A stretch of 13,520 bases of DNA from an uncultured Lentisphaeria bacterium. GTDB taxonomy: Bacteria; Verrucomicrobiota; Lentisphaeria; Victivallales; Victivallaceae. The notes beneath the pieces were generated by a model that was given only the letters and a program-made list of their open reading frames with translations, had not been told where the DNA came from and ran no database searches. Of the stretch, positions 1-6,031 are shown piece after piece. Every line of letters starts with the position of its first letter. Within the stretch, counting starts at the first letter, position 1. The position numbers and the translations under genes were made by a program. Location: NCBI GenBank assembly GCA_903821255.1, contig CAIJKT010000462.1, positions 1 through 13,520 of the forward strand. The letters run 5' to 3'.

Positions 1-689
1 ACAAAACCGTCTCTGGCGGAATCGAACGGACGGCTGGCTTTTTCAGGCGTTTCGTTATAGTCTTTGGACAGCGCCCGGATGGCGATAAAGCCCAGGGCCT
101 GAGCCCAGCTTAATTCTTCCGCCCCGCCGCATACCACCATATCATAGAGCCCGAACTGGATCAGCCGCATGCCGGCCAGAATGGCGTGGGCGCTGCTGGC
201 GCAAGCCGAACTTATATCGTAACTTTCGCCGGAAAAGCCGAAGATCAGCGACAGATTGGCGACTGCGGAAGACGGCATCACTCTGGGAACGATGCATGGA
301 TTGACATTGCGCAGTCTTCTGGTCTTATCATAAGCGAGGGCGGCTTCATAGGTTTCCTGGTAATTGCTGCCGGCAACCCCGCTGATGACCGCAATCCGGT
401 GACTTCTTACGTCCTCCAGTGGAATTGCCGCTTCTTTCAGGGCCTGCTGCACCGCGACGATTGACATCCTGGCATTGGCCGGCGCGAAACGCAGCCGTTT
501 TTTGTCCAGCAGCTCGCACGCCGGGTTCTGGTCGGCAAATCCGCCGACCTGACAGTCCATCCCGCGATCTTTCCAGTCCTGAACAAACGTAGTTCCGGAA
601 CGGCCTGCCCGCAGGGCTTCTTCATTTATTGGTAAACCATTACCTAAAGGCGTCAGCAAACCCCTGCCGGTAACTAAAACTTTTCTCAT
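1..689 (-). CDS. fabB: Beta-ketoacyl-ACP synthase I-like (FabB-like), N-terminal part
   Basis: This condensing enzyme would extend acyl-ACP chains with malonyl-ACP in cytosolic fatty-acid synthesis. Only 229 codons lie in the window and the C-terminus, with the two catalytic histidines, is off the left edge. The minus-strand translation starts MRKVLVTGRGLLTPLGN. The nucleophile motif SSACASSAHAI puts the cysteine at residue 163, the same number as in E. coli FabB, and it is followed by GGAEELSW, then LSKDYNETPEKASRPFD and RDGF. These resemble FabB more than FabF. The ATG at 689 has a GGGAAG-type ribosome site about 9 bases upstream. It lies 118 bp downstream of the repeat-tailed reading frame on the same strand. 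A specialised ketosynthase (for example from an aryl-polyene type pathway) cannot be excluded without the rest of the locus. Family assignment is firm; the FabB subtype is likely. Confidence 0.88.
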   Translation of the reverse strand, partial: MRKVLVTGRGLLTPLGNGLPINEEALRAGRSGTTFVQDWKDRGMDCQVGGFADQNPACELLDKKRLRFAPANARMSIVAVQQALKEAAIPLEDVRSHRIAVISGVAGSNYQETYEAALAYDKTRRLRNVNPCIVPRVMPSSAVANLSLIFGFSGESYDISSACASSAHAILAGMRLIQFGLYDMVVCGGAEELSWAQALGFIAIRALSKDYNETPEKASRPFDSARDGF

Positions 690-807
690 GGATGAAACTT
701 CCCTTGTCTCCAAAACATTTTTGTCTCTGCATTTATACCCCACACGAATATAATCATTTTTATATTAATTTCTATTGCGGAAACGAATATTTTTGCAGTA
801 AATGACG
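690..807. other. AT-rich intergenic gap before the ketosynthase gene
   Basis: This gap separates the end of the repeat-tailed reading frame (stop at 808-810 on minus) from the ketosynthase start at 689. On the minus strand it holds a weak promoter-like pair, TTCGTT and TATAAA spaced 17 bp. No convincing terminator hairpin was seen. A ketosynthase promoter here is an inference. Confidence 0.3.
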
Positions 808-1359
808 TTACAACTGCAAAAAAGCGTCCAAAACAGGCTGCCGCAACACAGATGCCTGATTAACAGAAGTTTCCGTACTGGCAGCAGTCTGACGGGACTC
901 ACAGGATACCGGCACAACCGACATTCCGGAGAGTTTGGAGAGCTCCCGAGCCGGGAGATTGTCGGTTTTCCCGCCAATCCCGGCAGAATGGACTGCATGG
1001 ACGACATGGACAGCATGGAGGTCCGCTGTCGCGGAGATTCCGGAGAGTTTGGAGACCTCCTGAGCAGAAGATGATTCCGGACAACCGTCCGATCCGGAGA
1101 GTTTGGAGACCTCCTGAGCTGGAATGTCTTCGCCGCTGCGGCCAGCAGAACTAACCGGGCAACCGCCCGTTCCGGAGAGTTTGGAGACCTCCTGAGCAGA
1201 AGATGATTCCGGACAACCGTCCGATCCGGAGAGTTTGGAGAGCTCCTGAGCAGGGGGTGTTTCTGTTGTATTGATTCTCCCAGTATTCACAGTACTCCCA
1301 TTATTCCCATCAGACTCGCCCGTTCCGGAGAGTTTGGAGTCCCGTTGAGCTAACCAGTA
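808..1359 (-). pseudogene. Detached C-terminal repeat tail of the HTH protein, out of frame by one base
   Basis: From 1359 to the TAA at 808 the minus strand is open in the frame one base off from the upstream HTH gene. It begins YWLAQRDSKLSG and carries the motif AQE(V/L)SKLSG again and again, joined by Ser/Gly/Pro/Glu-rich linkers, and ends with a His/Val-rich and then a Thr/Ser/Gln-rich stretch. The opening YWLAQR lines up with YWLDRN at the end of the first HTH domain (residues 104-109), so this was almost certainly the natural continuation of the gene whose frame now ends at 1310. An ATG at 1290 could start a 160-residue protein, but no good ribosome site was seen. Repeat starts are spaced 54-114 bp, always a multiple of three, which implies selection as protein while the repeats spread. 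The function of the tail is unknown; a flexible, low-complexity extension is the inference. Confidence 0.6.
925..1350. repeat. Six interspersed copies of a 27-bp repeat
   Basis: The plus-strand unit is TCCGGAGAGTTTGGAG, two variable bases, CTCC or a close variant, one or two more bases and GAGC. Copies lie at 925-951, 1039-1065, 1093-1119, 1171-1197, 1225-1251 and 1324-1350; the last is the most diverged. A higher-order unit of 81 bp (1039-1119 and 1171-1251) is identical at 80 of 81 bases, which points to recent duplication. Start-to-start distances are 114, 54, 78, 54 and 99 bp. Each copy contains TCCGGA, a self-complementary hexamer, and most have GGAG-N2-CTCC. The five copies from 1225-1251 down to 925-951 encode AQELSKLSG, AQEVSKLSG or ARELSKLSG on the minus strand; the last copy encodes AQRDSKLSG. 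Confidence 0.93.
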
Positions 1360-2062
1360 GACGGATTGCCTTCAGATTTGGCGGAAGCTGACGCACCGTG
1401 GTTTTACGGAGTCTGCCGTCATGGTAGAGTTCAGTCCTGACGGTGCAATCGCCCGTCGCGATTGCCAGCAACTGACTCCGCAAAAGACCGTAACACTGCC
1501 TCCTGCCGCTGTCCAGCGCGGCGGCGAATTCCGGAAAATGTTTCTTATAATTATAGAATGAGGCCGGCGAGATGCCCAGCCGTCTGGCGATTTGGGAATC
1601 AGTATCGCCGGAACTGGCGCAGATTTCTGCTCTCGCCGGAAAAAGTTCGTCATCATACTTTAAACTTGTCGCGGAATTGCCGCTTACAGGTTTTGGATTT
1701 GGCAGCCCGGCGGGTTTTTCATCGGCATACTGTTTGTTCCGGTCCAGCCAGTAAATGACGGCTTTCAGATCCGGCGCCCGCTGCCGCACGGTTTTGATTT
1801 CGCGTCCGCTGTCACTGTTTCTGACGGCGGTGACAAAGCAATTGCCCATTGCCAGGTCCAGCACTCCGGTTTCCATGTCGTCGTCAACCGCCTGCCGTCC
1901 GAGAGCGATTGCTTCGGCGAATTCCGGGAACTGCCGCTGATAGGCGTAAAACGTTTCCGACCCGATTTTCAGGTTGGCCGCGATTTGACTGTTGTTCATT
2001 CCCTTTGCCGCGTATTCCCCGGCTCTTGCCGGAAAGCTTTCATCATACTTCAATTTCGCCAT
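1310..2062 (-). CDS. Tandem double-HTH, phage terminase small-subunit-like protein (frameshifted C-terminus)
   Basis: The 250-residue product holds two copies of the same domain. Domain 1 spans about 4-115 and domain 2 about 134-233. Both open with LKYD(E/D)..FPARA, carry a helix-turn-helix (NSQIAANLKIGSETFY and DSQIARRLGISPASFY), continue with FPEFA.A...GR and end with TVRQ..P.LKA. This order resembles small terminase-like DNA-binding proteins of phages, which bind packaging sites; no other phage gene is nearby, so a domesticated or mobile role is possible. The ATG at 2062 has GGAG 8 bases upstream. The last 17 residues are not native: domain 1 reads LKAVIYWLDRN, whereas domain 2 reads LKAI and then leaves frame at 1360-1363, where one extra base is present. 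Removing one base would give a 417-residue protein running to 808. It is either a recent pseudogene, a phase-variable or recoded gene, or a sequencing error. Confidence 0.7.
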   Translation of the reverse strand: MAKLKYDESFPARAGEYAAKGMNNSQIAANLKIGSETFYAYQRQFPEFAEAIALGRQAVDDDMETGVLDLAMGNCFVTAVRNSDSGREIKTVRQRAPDLKAVIYWLDRNKQYADEKPAGLPNPKPVSGNSATSLKYDDELFPARAEICASSGDTDSQIARRLGISPASFYNYKKHFPEFAAALDSGRRQCYGLLRSQLLAIATGDCTVRTELYHDGRLRKTTVRQLPPNLKAIRLLVSSTGLQTLRNGRV

Positions 2063-2119
2063 TTTTCAGTCTCCATTTTTTATATTTTGCCAGGCGTTGT
2101 GCATCTACATATAGTAAAA

Positions 2120-2143
2120 TTGTCAACTGAAACCGGCAATGTA
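2120..2143 (+). repeat. Left copy of imperfect 24-bp direct repeat flanking the NTase module
   Basis: It matches 3910-3933 at 19 of 24 positions without gaps. The shared core is AAACCGGCA, one differing base and TGTA, preceded by TTG(T/A)CAA. The copies lie 121 bp before the first gene and 15 bp after the last gene of the nucleotidyltransferase/winged-helix operon. It could mark an insertion boundary, but the match is short. Confidence 0.4.
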
Positions 2144-2230
2144 GGCTCAAGAAGCCCATTTTTTCCGTTTTTTTAATCTCAAATAAAAACACGGGAAAAT
2201 AAAAATTCCAAAATTAAGTATTTAAAACAC

Positions 2231-2264
2231 TTGAAATAAGAATTATTACCACTTATTTTATCGT
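2231..2264 (+). promoter_or_regulatory. Candidate promoter giving a leaderless mRNA
   Basis: TTGAAA (2231-2236) and TATTTT (2254-2259) are spaced exactly 17 bp and look like a sigma-70 -35/-10 pair. The ATG of the next gene is at 2265, so transcription would start at or within a few bases of the start codon. No Shine-Dalgarno sequence precedes that ATG, which agrees with leaderless translation. This is a sequence-only prediction. Confidence 0.5.
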
Positions 2265-2876
2265 ATGAAAAAAGAATTTGACAATCGTAATCTCAACGAA
2301 GCTCTGGAACTGCTTGGCGCAATGCTTGAGCGACAGAGCTCAAGGCATTATACGCTGGTAGTTTGCGGCGGGTCGGCGCTTATTACTATGGGTCTGGTCA
2401 GTCGAACGACTAAAGATGTTGACGTCGTAGCCATGCAGGATGAATATTGTAATATTCTTCCGATTCGCGAAATTCCTGCTGAATTACAGGAAATTGCCGG
2501 AGCCGTGGCGGAGCAATTGCAATTGCCGGACAACTGGCTCAATGCCGGACCGGGGCCGATTATAAATAGAAATCTGCCGCATATGGGATTGCCGGAAGGG
2601 TTCTCCGGACGATTAACGCAATTTAAATATGGCGGCAATTTAACTGTATCATTCATCAGCCGGCTGGATCAAGTGTTTTTCAAGACTTTCGCTGCCGCTG
2701 ATAAAGGCGGACCGAGTTACCATCTTGACGACTTACTGAAACTCAAGCCGGCGGCACAGGAACTTCTCGAAGCTGCCCGGTGGTCCATGATTCAAGATCC
2801 ATCCCCGGCGTTCCGGACAACGCTGGAGCAAATGTTTAACAGCATAGGATTTCCGGATGCCGCAAGCAAAATATAA
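2265..2876 (+). CDS. Nucleotidyltransferase-fold protein (DUF6036-like, AbiEii-related)
   Basis: The 203-residue product shows a minimal nucleotidyltransferase signature: VVCGGSAL at about 33-39, then TTKDVDV at 48-54, giving a GGS motif and a DxD pair (D51, D53) that would hold metal. Later motifs SRLDQVFFKTFAA and DLLKLKP..QELLEAARW match the C-terminal half typical of the DUF6036/AbiEii-related group. Such proteins would transfer a nucleotide to RNA or protein; some relatives are toxins of toxin-antitoxin or abortive-infection systems. No substrate can be read from the sequence. It overlaps the downstream winged-helix gene by 20 bp, so the two are probably co-expressed. The start has no ribosome site, but a well-spaced promoter ends just before it. 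The DxD pair is intact, so catalysis is plausible. The fold is well supported; the biological role is inference. Confidence 0.78.
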   Translation: MKKEFDNRNLNEALELLGAMLERQSSRHYTLVVCGGSALITMGLVSRTTKDVDVVAMQDEYCNILPIREIPAELQEIAGAVAEQLQLPDNWLNAGPGPIINRNLPHMGLPEGFSGRLTQFKYGGNLTVSFISRLDQVFFKTFAAADKGGPSYHLDDLLKLKPAAQELLEAARWSMIQDPSPAFRTTLEQMFNSIGFPDAASKI

Positions 2877-3894
2877 CGCTTCGCAATTAAGCAATAAAAT
2901 ACATGACGTCATGCCGCGCCTGCTATGGCGGCAATGGTGCGATCTGGGTGTTAAGGGGCATGGCGGCGAATCAGGCGGAATTGTTATTGACCCGGAAGCG
3001 CTGATTGTCGCAACCTGTATCTGGGGGCGTTACGAAATGCGGCTCTTTGAAGAGATGCTGGACTGGCTGATTGAATTTCACCCTGCAATCAATATTAACC
3101 GTTTAAAAGCATTCCATGCGCGGCAAAGTGCGGAAACACAAAGCATTTTGTCCGCGGTTGCCGATTTTACCGGAAACACGACCGGAAACCGGCAATGGAA
3201 AAACTTTGAAGACGAAAGCAGCAAGGTCCAAATTGAGCCGCGAGCGCTGTTTATGCGCGACAAACATACCCCCGTGCCGCCTTTCGGCAGCAATTTTGAC
3301 GAAGTCTTTAAAGCTCACGGCTGGATTACTGGAAAATTTGAACCGCGCGGGCTTGCGGGAAAGTATATTGATGGAATTTCCGCTCTCCGGCTGAAAATGC
3401 GGTATCTGTTCGGCTGTAATGCCAGGGCTGAAACAATTGCATTTCTGCTGACCAATCCCGACGGCGCTCATCCGCCGTTTATCGGAAAACAGATCGGCTA
3501 TACCCAGAAAACAGTAAATGACGCGCTGTCAGCAATGGCCAGGTCAAATTATATTTGCCCGGAGACCAGCGGCAATAAAAGAATATATTATCTGTCGTCG
3601 GACTTTGCCGCGTTTTTAAGCGGACAGAGAAAATCATCCGGAATATGGTTTAACTGGATGCCGGCCTGCTGTTTCCTGGAACTGCTGGAAAACAAACTCA
3701 ACGATTCCGGCTTTACGGAGCTGTCTGAACAGGCGCAGGCAGTTGAACTGCGGTTGATGCTGAAAAAACTGCCTTATCCGCCGGCGCTTTGTATTTCACG
3801 AGACGGCTTCAGCCGGAGACTGGCAACTGACGGCGATATCACGCAGAGCATGTTCGCCTGGGCGGAAGAGTTGCTTGAATTTATGCAGCAATAG
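2857..3894 (+). CDS. Winged-helix protein of unknown function paired with the NTase
   Basis: This 345-residue protein has no function I can name. The N-terminal half (about 1-175) has conserved-looking blocks such as LLWRQWCDLGVKGHGGE and IDPEALIVATCIWGRYEMRLFEEMLDWL, apparently helical. Residues about 177-250 look like a winged helix: a helix with RLKMRYLFG, LLTNP, then QKTVNDALSAMARSNYI as the recognition helix and KRIYYLSSDF as the wing. No signal peptide or membrane segment is seen. The ATG at 2857 lies inside the end of the upstream nucleotidyltransferase gene (20-bp overlap), with AGGA 7 bases upstream, which suggests translational coupling. By analogy with AbiEi/AbiEii, the DNA-binding partner may repress the operon or neutralise the enzyme, but here it is the second gene and has a large unrelated N-terminal domain. 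The pairing is clear; the role is inference. Confidence 0.72.
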   Translation: MPQAKYNASQLSNKIHDVMPRLLWRQWCDLGVKGHGGESGGIVIDPEALIVATCIWGRYEMRLFEEMLDWLIEFHPAININRLKAFHARQSAETQSILSAVADFTGNTTGNRQWKNFEDESSKVQIEPRALFMRDKHTPVPPFGSNFDEVFKAHGWITGKFEPRGLAGKYIDGISALRLKMRYLFGCNARAETIAFLLTNPDGAHPPFIGKQIGYTQKTVNDALSAMARSNYICPETSGNKRIYYLSSDFAAFLSGQRKSSGIWFNWMPACCFLELLENKLNDSGFTELSEQAQAVELRLMLKKLPYPPALCISRDGFSRRLATDGDITQSMFAWAEELLEFMQQ

Positions 3895-3909
3895 TTTATA
3901 AAATCATCG

Positions 3910-3938
3910 TTGACAAGCCAAACCGGCATTGTAATGCC
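3910..3938 (+). repeat. Right copy of the 24-bp direct repeat, with a small hairpin
   Basis: Bases 3910-3933 match 2120-2143 at 19 of 24 positions. The copy overlaps a hairpin (3925-3938), GGCAT, loop TGTA with flanking T/A pair, ATGCC, just after the winged-helix gene. No T-run follows directly, so it is a poor intrinsic terminator. The remaining bases to 4024 hold nothing I recognise. Confidence 0.4.
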
Positions 3939-4024
3939 TCAGTCTTTAGAAAACAAGTTTATGACACTATGGCAACATTACGGCATGAAGAGAATTGCCG
4001 CTTGCCGCACTTTGAAATTGGCGG

Positions 4025-4915
4025 CTAAGATTTCTGCTGCCGGCGGAAATCGCGGGGGCTGATGCCGAAGTAGGCGTGAAACTGGCGGTTGAAATTGGAC
4101 AAGGTCGGATAGCCGGATTTCAGCGCAATGGACAGGATATCTTCAGTAGTGTGGCGCAGCATTGCCGCTACCGCCTCCAGCCGCAGCCGTTTGATGTATT
4201 CCTGAGGTGAATATCCGGTGGCGGCATGAAATACCTTGCGGAAATTGGACACGCTGTAGCCGCATTTCCGGGCCAGCAGATCCATCCCGATATTTTCATG
4301 GTAGCGCTGAGTGATCAGCCTGATTGCCGGAGTGACCATTTCCAGCTTCCGCCGCGAAACCGGGCCCGGGGCAAAGGAGTCGCGCCTCTCCGACGGCAGG
4401 ATCCGGTGCAGCCGCACCATCATCGCCCAGACCAGCGCCCGCACCAGCGAACGGTATCCGTCTTTGCGCTGCTGCAGTTCTTCGATCACGGTGCGGATAA
4501 TGGCGCAAAGCTCCGGATGTTCCGCCGCCGCCAGGACATTATTGAAATCGGGACCGCTGAGCAGTTCGGTCTCCAATACCGCCGCATCCTCCCGGACAAA
4601 CCCGGCCAGCAGCGCCGCCGGAGCGAGATTGACAAAATACCAGTCGGTCACGCTGCCGGGCGACCCCTTCATCGTATGGAGTTCGCGATGGTTGATGACC
4701 ACGGCGTCACCGGCCCGGAAGGTCCGTATCTTGTTTTCCACAATGAAGATACCCGATCCGCTGCAGCAGCAGCCGATCTCAAGGCAGTCATGCACATGCG
4801 CCTCAATCGGCACATCCGCACGGAGGGTGTGATCCGGCGCCGCCACCGGAAAGGCATCGTCCAGCCGGATCGGGGCAAAAACCGCGTCAAGTAACTCTTT
4901 TGATTGATTAAGCAT
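4025..4915 (-). CDS. AraC-family transcriptional regulator
   Basis: The 296-residue product is a cytosolic, ligand-responsive DNA-binding activator. The N-terminal cupin sensor domain includes EAHVHDCLEIGCC at about 39-50, FRAGDAVVINHRELH at 66-80 and DWYFVNL at 91-97. The C-terminal AraC domain has two helix-turn-helix units: DLLARKCGYSVSNFRKVFH (about 212-230), then GYSPQEYIKRLRLE, and DILSIALKSGYPTLSNFNRQFH (about 259-280), then GISPRDFRR. It is transcribed away from the dehydrogenase/transporter operon across a 102-bp gap, so it most likely controls that operon and possibly itself. Its inducer should be the transported sugar or a derivative. The ATG at 4915 has no clear Shine-Dalgarno, so an alternative start is possible, though residues near the start fit the family. 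Confidence 0.92.
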   Translation of the reverse strand: MLNQSKELLDAVFAPIRLDDAFPVAAPDHTLRADVPIEAHVHDCLEIGCCCSGSGIFIVENKIRTFRAGDAVVINHRELHTMKGSPGSVTDWYFVNLAPAALLAGFVREDAAVLETELLSGPDFNNVLAAAEHPELCAIIRTVIEELQQRKDGYRSLVRALVWAMMVRLHRILPSERRDSFAPGPVSRRKLEMVTPAIRLITQRYHENIGMDLLARKCGYSVSNFRKVFHAATGYSPQEYIKRLRLEAVAAMLRHTTEDILSIALKSGYPTLSNFNRQFHAYFGISPRDFRRQQKS

Positions 4916-4957
4916 AGTATTTTTATCGTTTTAAGGGAGAATATACCTTTTAGATTA

Positions 4958-4965
4958 ACTATAGT
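4958..4965. promoter_or_regulatory. Possible operator palindrome in the divergent control region
   Basis: ACTATAGT is self-complementary and sits mid-way between the AraC gene and the dehydrogenase gene, inside an AT-rich stretch. A second weak inverted repeat, AACT-N6-AGTT, lies just before the dehydrogenase ribosome site. Both are short and could be chance; AraC sites are more often direct repeats. Confidence 0.2.
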
Positions 4966-5017
4966 ATATACAGGCAATAAAATCAACTGTTATTAGTTCA
5001 ATACAGGAGCAAATCAT

Positions 5018-5962
5018 ATGAAAGCAGCCGTTCTTACCGCCACCGGGTTTCAGATCAACGAAGAAAAAATACCGGAATACGGTCCGGACCAGATACTGGT
5101 GAAATCATCCGGCTGCGGTGTCTGCGAAGGCGATGTGTTCCAGTACATCACCCGCATGAACAACCCGGAATCCAGGCAGGAATTTATCCGCATGGGTCAC
5201 GAAGGTTCGGGCATCGTCGCTGAAACCGGCCGGAATGTGACCGGATTCAAGCCGGGGGATAAAGTCACCGCGCTTGGCGGCGACTACGCTGAATACTTTG
5301 TCACCACTCCGGACAGGCTGGCCATAGTTCCCGGCAGCATCGAGTCAAGCATGGCCCTGGGCGAACCGATTGCCTGCTGCATGTCCGGCGCGCGCCGCTT
5401 CGGCGTGAAGATGGGTGACCGTGTCGCCATTATCGGCGCCGGCTACATGGGGCTGACCTGTATGCAGCTGGTTAAACTGCAAGGCGCTGCGGAAACAGTG
5501 ATTTTTGACCTGCTCGACTGGCGGCTTGAGAAGGCCGGAATCCTCGGCGCCGACGTTGTCATCAATTCAAAGGGCAAAACTCCCGCCGAACTGTTCGCGC
5601 AACTGGGAGAATTTGATGTGGTTATCGAAGCCACCGGCGTACAGGCTGCAATCGACCTGGGCACCGAATTGCTGCGGCATCACGGCACCCTGAATCTGGT
5701 CGGTTACCATCAGTCCGGCGGCGGCATCCGCCAGATCGATATGAAAACCTGGAACTTCAAAGCGCTCACCGTGATCAACAGCCATGTCCGCAACGAGGCG
5801 GAAAAGCTGGACGCCATGAAAGCGGCGCTGAAGTTAATGGCGCACGGCAAACTTGATACCAACGCGTTAATCACCAATTACCGGTTTGCCGACATCAATC
5901 AGGCGTTTCAGGACCTTAAAGCCCGCAAAGAAGGCCTGTACAAAGCCAATCTGATATTCTAA
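5018..5962 (+). CDS. Zinc-dependent medium-chain dehydrogenase (polyol/sugar type)
   Basis: The 314-residue enzyme likely oxidises a sugar alcohol or sugar using NAD. The catalytic zinc site is visible: CGVC with C36, GHEGSG with H61-E62, and GEPIACC with E116. The nucleotide-binding motif IIGAGYMGL spans about 138-146, and an acidic residue after the next strand (VIFD, D164) favours NAD over NADP. The protein is shorter than usual (about 340-380) because the four-cysteine structural zinc lobe is absent: KVTALGG leads directly into DYAEYF. It starts with AGGAG 8 bases before the ATG. It is 69 bp ahead of a sugar transporter gene on the same strand and divergent from an AraC regulator, so the three form a catabolic cassette. 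The exact substrate cannot be told from sequence. Confidence 0.87.
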   Translation: MKAAVLTATGFQINEEKIPEYGPDQILVKSSGCGVCEGDVFQYITRMNNPESRQEFIRMGHEGSGIVAETGRNVTGFKPGDKVTALGGDYAEYFVTTPDRLAIVPGSIESSMALGEPIACCMSGARRFGVKMGDRVAIIGAGYMGLTCMQLVKLQGAAETVIFDLLDWRLEKAGILGADVVINSKGKTPAELFAQLGEFDVVIEATGVQAAIDLGTELLRHHGTLNLVGYHQSGGGIRQIDMKTWNFKALTVINSHVRNEAEKLDAMKAALKLMAHGKLDTNALITNYRFADINQAFQDLKARKEGLYKANLIF

Positions 5963-6031
5963 ACAAAACGATGAACCGCGGAGTTGCCAGAAGGTTTTGA
6001 CGGAAGATGTTAATGAATCAGGAGTATTTTT

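Larger units (their letters stand above)
2063..2264. other. AT-rich divergent intergenic region
   Basis: The region separates the HTH gene (minus) from the nucleotidyltransferase operon (plus) and should hold both promoters. It includes one copy of a 24-bp direct repeat (2120-2143), and a short GGCT/AGCC hairpin (2144-2156) followed by a T-rich run at 2158-2174. That hairpin resembles a plus-strand terminator with no gene upstream of it, perhaps a relic of a replaced neighbour. Confidence 0.45.

Noticed and set aside
186..464. Plus-strand 92-codon frame opposite the ketosynthase
   Set aside because: The minus strand carries the SSACASSAHAI active site and is open to the window edge.
808..1290. 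Independent 160-residue gene starting at the ATG at 1290
   Set aside because: The same frame is open further upstream to 1359 and joins the HTH gene by homology once one base is removed, and no ribosome site supports 1290.
925..1350. CRISPR-like array of 27-bp repeats
   Set aside because: Spacing is irregular (27 to 87 bp between units), some spacers are copies of each other, the repeats keep a protein reading frame and no cas gene is present.
3991..4025. Terminator for the AraC gene formed by GCCGC/GCGGC
   Set aside because: Only five pairs, it includes the stop codon region and no T-run follows.
4226..4894. Plus-strand 222-codon frame opposite the AraC regulator
   Set aside because: The AraC product on the other strand has clear cupin and HTH motifs; this frame is its shadow.
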